64,000 bases of DNA, from contig OY829326.1 in NCBI GenBank assembly GCA_963691655.1, positions 77,059,235 to 77,123,234 on the forward strand, written 5' to 3'. The stretch comes from Toxonevra muliebris. Its lineage: Eukaryota > Arthropoda > Insecta > Diptera > Pallopteridae. The translations under genes and the position numbers were made by a program. Below are positions 1 to 10,310 of the stretch, piece after piece; within the stretch, counting starts at the first letter, position 1; each line of letters opens with the position of its first letter. Below the pieces are notes generated by a model, which saw only the letters and a program-made list of their open reading frames with translations, did not search any database and was not told where the DNA came from.

Positions 1-535
1 CATTTCGTGCATTTAACTGATGAACACTTTTGTTCACCCGTACATAAAACTCAAAAGCGTCAATTTTTCATAGTTGTTTTTTTTTTCCTTTTTTTTTTTT
101 AATTGTTGCGATCATTTCAATATCGAATTGATTACAATACATAGCGAGCAACAATTGATGATGAGGAGCATACGAAAATGTCAGGACTTCGCTGATAATT
201 GCTGTTGCTTGTCAAATGCGCTTGTTGAAAGCGTGAAATGAAATTGATTAATGAATTTAATTTCTTTTCCAGTTTTTTGTCTTTTCAAGTGATCTGAATA
301 CAAGTGCATCAAATTTTGTATACTTCCTTTAGGAAAACATTAAAAAATCGAATACAAAAATTTACATATAAAATTGATCGTAAGTGAAAATATTTTAAGG
401 TTATTCCCCCTTTTTTGATACATTTCTTTAAGATTTAAGTGATTCAAGGTGTTAGTATTTTCCTTATAAAAAGTTTAGGAATTTATTAGAAACAAATACT
501 TTTGGCTTTCAAGACTAAATCGGAAATTCTATTAA
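1..535. other. AT-rich sequence without a gene
   Basis: Homopolymer-rich A/T sequence with scattered stops in all frames. I see no domain, inverted-repeat pair or RNA gene. It ends at the TTAA flanking the next element. Confidence 0.7.
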
Positions 536-1226
536 GGGGTTATATACACTTGTTGTCGGAAAAAAAGAGATTTTCATTATTATTTTTTTTTTTCGCCAAG
601 GCGATACATTTTTATCAGAATAAGTCACCGTATATCTACTTGTTGATGTTGCAAAGTATTTCATGATTTTTTTCAACAAAAACACCTTTTTTCGTCACCC
701 CTCGCGGTGAGAATGATAAATAGAGAACGGTTTATTTGAAAAAAAAAAACAGAAAATGTTTTAGTTTTAATCGTCACGATCTTTGTGACCGAACAATTTT
801 GTGAATTTTACAGTTTTACTACATGATGATTTTTTTAAAATTCTTGATTTTCGAGGGTCTAGAATTTTTGTTTTGGTAGTCAGAAAAAAAAGTTTTGTTC
901 CAAATAAAAATTCCTTCGTTCACTAAGAGGCTATTATAGTTATATCTAGCCAGTAAAAATTCAGATCGATTGGTGAAATGGTTCTTGAGAAAAATTTCTC
1001 ACCGCATCGGAACTTTTTGAAAAACAACATTTCGAGATAATCCGTCGTCCGTGACGCGCGGTCATCTTCAGGTAGTCGGAGGTAGCGCGTTGTTGGCAGC
1101 TATAACTTTGACTCTAGTGCTCAGATTTGTATGAAATTTAGAAAATATTTTCTCAAGACTATGTACATACTTTTAGAAAATGCAGCGAAAATTTTTCGAT
1201 TTTTGCGGCCAACACAAGTGTACCCC
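536..1226. mobile_element. TTAA-flanked MITE, 691 bp
   Basis: The element lies between two TTAA tetranucleotides (532-535 and 1227-1230), so it reads TTAA-GGGG ... CCCC-TTAA. The ends are imperfect inverted repeats: the left begins GGGGTTATATACACTTGTTG and the inverse of the right end begins GGGGTACACTTGTGTTGGCC. There is no transposase ORF. TTAA target duplication is the habit of piggyBac-type elements, but the GGGG start is not the usual piggyBac terminus, so the superfamily is unproven. A second element of the same design lies at 24978-25614. Confidence 0.6.
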
Positions 1227-1230
1227 TTAA

Positions 1231-3413
1231 AAGAGAGTATAGCTTCAAGAAAGATCCTGGTAGTGGTAACCTTTACCTAAAACGAATTTTTTTATAAAGG
1301 AAATTATTTCATAAGGCCATATTTATTACTGGAAGTGCCTCACATAGACCGACAAAGTCCATAATGTTATTAACCTTTAACTATGGGGGTGAATTTTTTA
1401 CCTTTTAGCTTTACTAAAAAATTTAAGTAATTATTTTTTCTTTGCTTGTGTTCAAATAACATATTTTTTCCAAAATTTCTTTCGTAGGAGGAGTCATTTA
1501 AGGTTCTGCATAGGTTGTTTTCTACATGACCAAGTTTTTTGGAGCTATACTGCATTTCGAAATTCAGTTTTAGGATGCGAATATTTAGGTAAGAAATGTA
1601 TTGCAAGATATACAGGATGAATTTTGATTCCTTCATCAACTATTTCAAGTTGCAAAATTCGTACATCGAAAGCTGCGTAATAGAAACTGACTGATGGTGA
1701 GATCAGTGGCGGTACTTCCATATAAACCCAAAAGCCGGGCTTGCCTAAGAATTTGTAACTGAAATTACTACTTTTGTTTTAACTGAAAGAATAATTTTCT
1801 TTTAAAATTTTTTATTTGTATTACCCTGTTTTTCAATAGCTCGTATATGTACTAATAAAAAATTAAATGTGGATTATATAGAATACGCACAAGCATTCAC
1901 GCTATCGCAGTTCATCAAGTTGGCTTTTACGTGGCTTTTAAAATTTGAAAATGTATGATTTCATAACATGCTATCTCGCTTATTCTTATAGGAAGAACAA
2001 TAGCTTTTTTAGTATGTGCAGTTCCAAAAAAAGTAGCAGCATACCAATTTTCTACTACTATGTATGATTTTATATAGAACTTAAAAGCTGGCTTTCAGTT
2101 TTTGTTTGCCATTTGGAAAGTATTTGCTCCACTTTCTTTTACTCCTATATTTTTGCGCCATTAGATTTTAGCAGAGTTTTGAACCGGTTAAATTTGGGTT
2201 CGAGTTCAAGCAAAAAATAACAGTGTGTTCCGGTTCAGGCTCAAATAAAAATGAAGCAACACAAGGTTTTTTAAATAATAGTTTTACTTATTTACATACA
2301 TCAATACATTTAGTTACTTTGGAATTTGCATTTTTTCATTCCGTTGACATTTTTCTTATATTTGATAATTTGCATTTTTATTAATACGGTTTATATTAAG
2401 AGAAATTATCGTTTAGTTTAAAAAATAGTATATCTCTCAACGATTTTAGTCCCAAATCACCTCCTTATATGCTCATTTTGTATTTTTAATGTTAATATTT
2501 TAGCACGTCGAAAAACGTTGGTAAAGCCCAGACAGAGCTTCCATTTTCCTTCCTCAATGCTTCAATCGGGATCTAGAACATTCCATCCTTATTGCCAATT
2601 TTAGCCTTTTTGGTTTGGTAAAAAAAATTCACTGGGCTTGCCTCATCAGTGGCGTGCCTAGGGTGAGATATTAATTACATAACATTAATTTCATTGATTC
2701 GTTTTCTATGCTCTTTAGTTCTCAAATAGCAAATTGTCAATACTAGCGGATCCATAGTGGGAGTTTGAAAACAAAAGCTAATGTTTTTTGACTCATGAAT
2801 CGCTAAGGCGTAAGGGGGACCCATCAACGATAGTAAGCCTGTATATATAATCGTTTAGTGAATATATATTTGGTCAAAAAATTCCTGGTGCACAATATTT
2901 CAACCAAATCGGCCGGTCCATAGATAGTGTGCTAGTACAAGGAAAATTTCAACTTTTCCTTGATTTTTTAACTTTTTCACATTGATATGCTTGCAAGTTG
3001 TATCTAAATACATTAAAAAAAATACTGCAACAGTGACATAAGTGAACTTAAGCTGATCACCGACTATAATAATACAAAAGAGTTACTTACATATTAGCCG
3101 CCATCATATGAAGTTGTCGTGCGAACTCATTTAAGTCCATACTTTTTTCATTTTTGTATAAATAATTTTTACAGAACATATATTATAATTTTTTTAATGT
3201 TGCAGTGAACACACAGGGATAAAGCAACTATAAATGCAGAGCATTATGTTGATTAGGAATGATAGGTTAATAGGGGAAGGAAAGAAGAAGTACGTGTCTA
3301 TGAAAGTTTGTCTCCTGTTAGCTTTATACTTAATGTTGAATACGTTCCAGAAGCCTCAGTTGCTTTCGTGAAGCTCCTGCCCATAGATAGTTTACTATCT
3401 TTTAAATTAAATT
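1231..3413. other. No gene; possible degraded transposon ends
   Basis: No coding domain was recognised. Two stretches beginning CAGTGGCG (about 1705 and 2654) lie in the same orientation and look like hAT-type starts, but I could not find matching inverted ends. Also present are repeated 'GGGCTTGCCT' words (about 1737 and 2635). The rest is AT-rich and unassigned. Confidence 0.5.
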
Positions 3414-3745
3414 TTACGCGCTTGGAATAAATCTGGTCCTTGCCGAGGTTTTAATTGGAAAATCACTAGCAAAAACTAACCAAGTAATTAATAAATCGAG
3501 TCTATCATGCATATTGAGATCATTGACATTATTACATTTGTTAAAAAAGTTGGCATGCATAAGGCCCGCAAAACGATCAATTCTCATGCATGATAACTTT
3601 CTACATATCTTTTCAGCAGACAGATGTTTGTATGAGTTAGGAGCTCGCCTGATATTGGCAGTTAATCTTAAAACACCTCTTTCAAAAGTACGCAATTATT
3701 CCATTTGACGGCTTGAGAGTTAATTTTGTCTGGTCCATACAGAGC
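3414..3745 (-). pseudogene. LINE reverse transcriptase C-terminal fragment
   Basis: The minus-strand frame (93 residues at 3414-3695) carries the pattern FERGVLR...S-Y-K-H-L-S...RIDRF...FFNKCNN. This resembles the region after the reverse transcriptase of Jockey/CR1-type non-LTR retrotransposons, where a cellular copy would read FERxxLR...RIDxF. The match continues upstream on the minus strand in a degraded frame to about 3745. No catalytic motif remains, so this is a 5'-truncated relic. The next element toward higher coordinates starts with hAT-like sequence near 3742 and may be what cut it. The family call rests on remembered motif shape, not an alignment. Confidence 0.45.
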
Positions 3746-4169
3746 TGGGCGGTTTCGATTGCTTTTGTAATCTATTACACATGAAGTACCATTACTTGCA
3801 ATCGTACTCAAACATTCTTGAGTACGATTACTTTTTCGAATTTTGAGTATGTAATACCTGAATATTTAAACATAAATAAATTTTTATGTTGGTTTTGAGA
3901 CAAATGTCACTTGGTTGACGTGCCAATAACAATAACTCAATATAAAAGCAATTCATCAAAAAATCATTCGTTTTTTTCAAAGTTATAAATTAATTTCCGT
4001 TCTTTAATTTAATTCATTTGTTACTGGCGTTAATCCTCACACAGTTAATATCATTAAAATTATTAACTGCAACGTGGACGGCATAAACAGAAATTTTAAT
4101 TAATTTTGCAAACTTCAGAATTGTGGATATTCCGCATTTTCAAATTCATTAAAAATAAATTGTTTATAA

Positions 4170-4355
4170 ATGATGTCGTCTACTGATGAGCGGGACTGGT
4201 CTTCGGATGTTTCTATGAAAGACCCAATTTATGTATTCCCTTCAACATCAACCAACAGAAAACGGAAATGTGAAGCTTCAAATGGTGCTGATAAAAGATT
4301 GAAACTTCATACAAAGTTTATCTTCAACATTAAATTTTTTAAGGATGTCGAGTTT
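4170..4355 (+). CDS. Possible first exon ending in a GTAAGT splice donor; unknown protein
   Basis: An open frame starts MMSSTDERDWSSD and continues through a basic stretch (NRKRK, near residue 30) to the residues DVEF. It is followed at once by GTAAGT at 4356-4361, a strong consensus 5' splice site. If the frame is real, the first 62 codons are an exon and the in-frame tail to 4421 is intron. I do not recognise the protein. The sequence near 3742 (AGAGCTGGGCGGTTTCG) resembles a hAT terminus, so this could be the first exon of a transposase rather than of a host gene. No acceptor or second exon was found, and the reading is tentative. Confidence 0.25.
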
Positions 4356-4575
4356 GTAAGTTTATGGTTTATGTTGACATTAAAGCTTATTCAATTAATG
4401 GGTCTATCCTTAAAAATATAGAAAATAAAGTCGATTATAAATTTAATAGTCGCCTTTTTATCTTTTGTTCCATATAAAAATGTAAAAATAATAAATTTAA
4501 AATCTATACTATATTTTCTTTTTTGGTAAAGCTGAATGTTATTAAAATGTATTAAGTTCTCAGGCGTCAGGCACT

Positions 4576-5041
4576 CAAGGGGACCAAAATGTATTTTGAT
4601 GGAAGTGTGGTCCCTCACCTCCACGTGGTGGCGGCCGAAAACAGTTGCATATCTGATTACTGATATGTGACTGGCTAAGATAGTCCAGTCGGAGTCCTCT
4701 TATACAAAGCCTTCCCTAATCCAAGGTGTTATGCGAACCGTGCCTGTTGGATATTTTGGCAGCCAGGGGAGTAACCCTGGAAGGCCACCCGTGGCGGGTC
4801 AACTATCTGAATTCATTAAATTTAATTAATCTTATGCAATCATTATGGTGGACCTGCTTCCGTTAGTTTTCCGGGGTTAAAAATTAAACTGTCTCATTAC
4901 GGAGCATCTCTGGCACCTGGCCGCCTCAGAGAGTAACGGTGGCCTTGCCATGGTATGGGGCGCTGCCACGGTCGACCTTCCTTTCCCTTTTTCTTTATAG
5001 AGGTTGCCGTGTATTCTGATTCGCCGGGATGCACAGCTTCG
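4576..5041. other. GC-rich unassigned block, probably part of a retroelement
   Basis: This stretch is clearly richer in G and C than its neighbours and has short local complementarities such as CCACGTGG. It abuts the truncated Tc1-like copy at about 5042, making a chimaeric minus-strand frame (4877-5065) that starts in transposase sequence and runs into this block. It may be the 5' region of a LINE, but no ORF or motif proves this. Confidence 0.3.
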
Positions 5042-5625
5042 CCCTACATACGTTTCGTCGTCCATTATACAACATGAATATTTTTGTATGAAATTCGATT
5101 TTAATTTCCGTGACCTACTTTTGGCGTCTAAATTTTTTCAGCATTCCTGTCTGGAACTTTTTGGACTTTGTATGTTTTCAAACCTGCATTGGCTTTAACT
5201 TTTCGCACCTAATAGTCAGAGCACTGGGCTAACCGGGCAGCTTTTCTACCAGATGTGTTTGGAGAGCTTTCCCAATATCATGTGGTCCTTGTTTTCTTTC
5301 CGAACCAGGTTTTCTATCGTTGACCATCGATTCTCCTGAAACTGTTTAATAACATTGGAAACAGTTTGACGGCAGACCTTCAATTCTTTGGCGAATTTTT
5401 TGTAGGACCAATTTAGATTTTTTTGAAAATTTTTAATAATCTTAAGACGTGCTTCTTTTTCTTCACTCATTTTGATCAAACTCACAATAAATCAACATGT
5501 TTGTCATTAAAAATAACAACTGACATATTTTTCAAAGATAACTAGATCAAAGAAATTTTTAAATTTTACACCCAAAAAAAATTATTAGGTAAAACGTGTG
5601 TTAAGATTTTATCAATCTCACTCCT
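5042..5625 (-). mobile_element. Truncated IS630/Tc1-like element (copy A)
   Basis: The upper end is intact: the inverse begins AGGAGTGAGATTGATAAAAT and is flanked by TA (5626-5627). Inside, minus-strand ORF 5246-5485 (79 aa) is the N-terminal helix-turn-helix part of a transposase, with the run CRQTVSNVIKQFQ as recognition helix. Sequence similar to copy C (27640-28773) continues to the first catalytic motif MDDETYV at 5045-5065, where the element stops abruptly against GC-rich DNA. The second and third catalytic residues are absent, so it is dead. It is inserted in a LINE ORF1: the ORF1 frame ends inside this element's terminal repeat. Confidence 0.75.
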
Positions 5626-6478
5626 TATTTTGCATTTTTTCAAAGCGTACACTGGAACTACCAATTTGTTCCATGTTGACAAGGATATTTTTGTTGAAAT
5701 CAGCATCGAAAACCACTTGATATAGTTGGTTTGGATTTTCACTTCTCTTTATTGAAAAAGTCTTGAAACGATCTATAACGATATCGCCAGGGACTTGATA
5801 TTCACATAAGACGTTTCGAATGTGGTTGATATTGTTAGTGTCATTGCCATGAACAATACCACGAATAATGAATGCCTTTAGTTTTTGACCACGTTCAGCG
5901 AATGTGTTAAATTCTAAATTGTTAGTTGCCAAAAAATTCATTGTTTTTGATTTCATTTGAGCATTGTCAAATATTGCAACCATTCGAAGTTTTCAGTACC
6001 AAAAGTGGTCTTGATTTGATCTAGTTGATCAGTGTAATCAGCGTCAGCATTGAATCCAATTTGAATCGGTGTTGGTTTTGATTTTGAACGAGAATCACCA
6101 ACAATAATGGCCCATGAATTTTGATTTGAAATACCGGCATGTAGGTTTACAGATTGATTGAGGTTAGGTGCATCATCTAGCATTTAGATTAACCGAATCA
6201 TTTAGCGTAGAAGGGAATCTGTTATTACCATGTGGTACTTTTGAAGAGACAGCAATTACATTGGCTCGTTTGGCACCAACATTTAGAGCAGGAAACCCAT
6301 TTGAAATTGGGTTTTGTTGTTGTATAAAATTCTCATTTAAACATTTGACATTTTCATTCAATTGTATGACTTGATGTTGTAATTGTTGATTCTGTTGCTT
6401 TAAATCAACAATAAGTTGATCTCTTTGTTATATTTGCAACAAAGGCTGTTGATATTTTTCCTTGAATTCTTCTCCCAT
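5626..6478 (-). pseudogene. Jockey-type LINE ORF1 (Gag-like) fragment
   Basis: Reading from an ATG at 6478, the frame gives a Gln-rich, probably coiled-coil segment (QQNQQLQHQ), a low-complexity linker, then a conserved block KAFIIRGIVHGND...VLCEYQVPGD...LYQVVFD. That block resembles the nucleic-acid-binding PRE_C2HC region of Jockey-like ORF1 proteins. In such elements this protein coats the RNA. The usual following CCHC knuckles are missing because the Tc1-like copy A interrupts the gene at 5625; the last residues (KE, stop) are translated from the transposon's inverted repeat. An in-frame stop near 6430 and frameshifts near 6180 and 5985 break it further. The clade is inferred from layout. 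Confidence 0.5.
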
Positions 6479-6875
6479 TTCGGAAGAAAACGATTGAAAA
6501 CAAATTTTTCTTTTATTGACAAAATTTATTAATTTGCTACACCGCTACACAGTGCGTCGACGTAGTATAAAATTTGTTGAAACTCGAATGAGTTATTCGT
6601 TTTCTATGAAATTTGAATTCGAGGGCGTCAAATTTGAAAATGAAACCAGTTTTTTTTTATCTTTTTGTGTCTTTTTGTGATGTTTTACGGGTATTATTCA
6701 AACGAATTTTCAATATCGCAGATATCGACCTAAATTTATTTTGAATGCGTGTTTTATTAATTAAAAATTCAACTCTATTCTCTTCTCGAACCTGCTATTT
6801 TTGAAAAGATAAGCGTTAAGCTACATATATGAAATAAACATTCAAAAAATCTAATCCAACAGTGCAAAGTTAATA

Positions 6876-8069
6876 AGGACTGCGTCAGAAAAAATTTCCC
6901 GTTACATATTTGTCTCTAACTTTTTAAAATTTCAACAGAACTCAAAAATTTTTTCTAAGTAGGCCTTGAATTTAATAACAGAAAATATGATGCTTCACTT
7001 TTTTGGAGTTGCTCAGTTTATTAGTTAAAAAATGGCAAGCGAACTAGAAGTGCGAAAATCCATTGTGTGATCTTTTCAAGACCACCCTCCTTGGACTTTC
7101 AAAAAATCGCGAGCGAACTAAAAGTTGACACGGAAACTGTTTCAAAAGTGATAAAAAGATACCAGCAGGATTTATGCGCTATTCGGAAAGCGGGTTTTGG
7201 GAGAAAGGGTTCTGCAGCCCGGAAAAAGCAAGCAAGTCATTGCTATGTTGGCAAAGAATCCTAATGTTTCAGGAAGGAAAGTGGCTTGAAAACTAAATTT
7301 TCAAAGCCATTTGTACGTCGGGTAAAAAAATAAGCTGACCTTAGGACTTTTAAAGTACAAAAAGTTCCCGACAGGAATGCTATGAAGCAGAACGTGTCAA
7401 AAAACTAAAACGAGAGTTTTTTGAAAAATACAATTGCTATCTAATGGACGACGAAACATAAGTTCTGGCTTACTTTTCAGAACTTCCTGGCCTGGAATTT
7501 TATGCTTCAGAGTTGCGAGGCAATGTGGCTGAACAGTTTCGGACCAAAAGACAGTCGCAGTTTCCCCTTAAATTTATTTTTTGGCAAGCTAAATGCAGTT
7601 GCGGTAAAAGAAGCAGATTTTTTGTGACCTCGGGTACGATTAACTCCGACATTTATGTTAAAGAATGCTTGAACAAGAGATTATAGCCATTCTTAAGGCA
7701 GCGGGAGGAGCTCAAATTTTTTTTGGCCTGATCTCGCTTCCTTTCATTACAGTAAAGCAGCTTTTGAGTGGTACACAAACAACAATATGTTCATATAGAG
7801 ACACGGGAGGCGAATGCACCAAACTGCCCAGAACTCAGGCCAATTGAAAATTATTGGGCATTAGTAAAAAGAGAAATGAAGACAACAAAAAAGATGACTA
7901 AAAACATTAATGATTTTAGAAGAAGATGGTCTGTAGTGGTCCAGAAAGTCTCTGAAACTACCATAAAAACCTTAATGGAAGGGGTGCTGGAAAAAAACAC
8001 CATAATTGAATTCTAAATTTTATAAAAATCGAACCACTAAGTTAACAAAATTTTTTCTGACGCCGTCCT
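6876..8069 (+). mobile_element. IS630/Tc1-like element (copy B), full length
   Basis: The element runs TA-AGGACTGCGTCAGAAAAAAT ... ATTTTTTCTGACGCCGTCCT-TA, with TA at 6874-6875 and 8070-8071. The inverted repeats are about 22 bp with a few differences. At 1194 bp it is the usual size for the superfamily. Its ends differ from copies A and C, but its decayed transposase is clearly related, so it is a second subfamily. It sits inside the CACAGTG-ended element. Confidence 0.8.
7032..8016 (+). pseudogene. Broken IS630/Tc1-like transposase (copy B)
   Basis: The frame starts MASELEVRKS and has an N-terminal helix-turn-helix (residues around KVDTETVSKVIKRYQ, 7120-7165). A degraded middle with frameshifts and stops follows. 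The first catalytic motif is recognisable as LMDDET near 7442. The block GNVAEQF...FPLKFIFWQAKC follows at 7520-7595. The region that should hold the second aspartate (PDLAS in copy C) is shifted and mutated. The third-residue block CPELRPIENYWALVKR is intact at 7825-7875, and the C-terminus runs to 8016. Several stops make it inactive. Such enzymes cut and paste DNA at TA sites in the nucleus. Confidence 0.75.
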
Positions 8070-9376
8070 TAGTCCAAATTTGTAATGATTAATATTTAAT
8101 AATTTCATCAAGTTCAAATTATTCATTTCTTTTGGGGTTTCGTGGCAAATTGGCACTTGCTCACTGAGTTTATTTGTTCTTAAAATATTTGCAACTGCAC
8201 CATCGACCATCGTACAGTGAAAAATCTAAGACACCTCTATAGCCCTTTTACGAATTTGGATTACGTTGCTCTCAAGCTTTTCTATTTGTGTTCAGTCTTC
8301 ATTTGTAGAATGAGATCTTTATTCTCCTTTGCCATAACAAATTTACTGGTCTTCAGAATAGAATTGAAGAAGGCTATTGGTTAATATTCCTTTGATTCTA
8401 AATCAATTAATCTGTGGAACAATATTATTGGTTATATTCATGTAAAAAATTTTATTTAATCACTATCTTACTTAAGCTTAACAAAAGCTGTGTAAAAATA
8501 CATTCATCTGATGATGCTTCTTCTGTAAACTTTTGTTTATAACGGCAGTGTCCGGAACTGTTATCCATGCCCCATTTATATGCGCATTGATTTAATATGT
8601 TTTGTTTTGTTAAATATATGAAACCTTCAGGCCTAACAAGAAGAATTATCGATTTCTTTAGATACGTACTTTATACAGGCTTGGAAAGCAATTAACGAAA
8701 AATAGTGTATTTTTCTTCGGATAAATCTGGATCAAGACACATAGGCAATATATCAGAAGCTGATAAACTCTTTCCGTTTTAGTTTCAGTTTTACTTTCGC
8801 CTCTCTTTTTATGAACTTCTGATGCATAAAAGATTTCCTGTTCAGTGTTTTCGTTTAAAATTTATTCCAACTTTTCGCATCTTTCAGAAATCTCTTGAAA
8901 ATTCACTGGTGGTCTTCTTGCGCTGGCTCTGTGTTCCAAAGATTACCATATGAAAATTTAGACTAATTTGTTAATGTTTGACAAACAAACGTCATCTTCA
9001 TCATCATCATAAGCATGGATGTTTGCGTAAAATACCGGAACTTAGACTATAAAGATGTATTACCTTTAACCCTTTAACCCATAACGGTCTTTTATACTAT
9101 GTTAATACTAACGCGACGTAAATTTTACGTACTGATGAATATTCTTCTGATACGCTTCAATTATTTCCATGTTTTACAATCTGAATTGTTATTTTTATGG
9201 TATTGAACTATTTATTCGTAAACAAACTTAAAATAAAATAATAAAATAACTCGGCTTTTGTGCTTCTGCCATTTTAAGTCACTAATCATGTGCTTACAAT
9301 TACAATTTGAAACAATTTTGAATTTGGGTTCAACGAAGTTTTGGACTTTTGCATTCTATCGACGCACTGTGCGCTC

Positions 9377-9788
9377 TTGTAATTTTTTTCTAATGTAATA
9401 TTATTATTATTATTTGAAAGAGGACGACTCGAAAGTCAGGCACTGCGACCTATAAGATCTATTGTACCAAAGCCCCAAGAAAGAAAGAAAGGCCGAGAGA
9501 AAGAAAGATAGATAAGAATTTTAATGTAAAAACAACAACAATATAATCCCCTTGTGAGTCTTCCCCCTAATGTAAACGAGACCAATCGGAAAATGTGAAA
9601 TGAATAATTGAAGAAATAGAACGGATAAACTATTTTGTTAAGTACTAAATATGATTACGGTGCATTGCAGAGTATGCAAATATTTGTACTAATGGACTAA
9701 TAGGAGGTTCGGGTTCGATTCTCATTTTCGTCTGGTAGTTAATTTTCATAACTTCCTTATGTTCACTATCGATATGAAGTGACTGAGA
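9377..9788. other. No gene; short GAAAG-rich tract
   Basis: AT-rich sequence with a purine-rich GAAAG-type run near 9475-9510. A GGTTCGATTC word at about 9714 resembles a tRNA B box, but no A box or cloverleaf accompanies it. Confidence 0.5.
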
Positions 9789-9796
9789 ATTATAAG

Positions 9797-10302
9797 CACG
9801 GTTGCCACTCACTCATTTTATTTTGTACCAATATTTACAAAAAAATGTACCAAATGGGGGAAAAATGTACCAATTTTTTTCATATAGAATAAATAACTTT
9901 ATTAAAAACTTTTTGTCACTTTATTATATAGCATTATATTAATAAGAGTATTGAATTCTAATTTATTCCTTAATTTGTTTTTTTTTTTTTTGTCAAAAAA
10001 TTTTCTTTCAGCAGTAGCTGAGATATGAGGAAGGCTCATTAACATGAATATAAATTCAGTTAATTCTTGAGACCACATTTCGTCTACTCCATTTTTAATA
10101 CAACTTACTTTTTGCTAAGTCTGAGCAATTTTCTAATTTCTAAAGTATTTTGAAAATATTTTTACAATTCTTGATTCCTATAAAAGCTGACTTTGCCCAC
10201 AGAATGTACCAAATTTTAAAAACATGTACCAATGTACCAAGCGCAGAAAAATGGAAAAAAATTTAACAGTTTTGGTAGAATTGTACCAAAGTGGCAACCG
10301 TG
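9797..10302. mobile_element. Non-autonomous hAT MITE, copy 1 (506 bp)
   Basis: The ends are inverted repeats beginning CACGGTTGCCACT, and the element is flanked by perfect 8-bp direct repeats ATTATAAG (9789-9796 and 10303-10310). Eight-base duplications mark hAT transposons. The interior has no ORF and contains repeated 'aatgtaccaa' words close to both ends, likely subterminal transposase-binding repeats. A second copy lies at 60499-61002 in the same orientation and is very similar over its whole length. Confidence 0.85.
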
Positions 10303-10310
10303 ATTATAAG

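Larger units (their letters stand above)
6548..9371. mobile_element. 2.8-kb element with CACAGTG termini (Transib-like?)
   Basis: The left end begins CACAGTGCGTCGACGTAG and the inverse of the right end begins CACAGTGCGTCGATAGAATG. That is 13 identical bases followed by a gapped match. Flanking 5-mers are CGCTA (6543-6547) and CGCTC (9372-9376), four of five identical. CACWRTG ends with GC-rich 5-bp duplications are typical of Transib transposons, the relatives of RAG1, and CACAGTG is also the V(D)J heptamer. No transposase could be read from the interior, which is full of stops and holds a separate 1.2-kb Tc1-like element at 6876-8069. The superfamily call is therefore inference from the ends alone. 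Confidence 0.4.

Noticed and set aside
1704..2670. A hAT element between two CAGTGGCG words
   Set aside because: The two words are in direct, not inverted, orientation and no 8-bp duplication was found.
9700..9730. tRNA-like B box (GGTTCGATTC)
   Set aside because: Same reasons: no A box or foldable arms.
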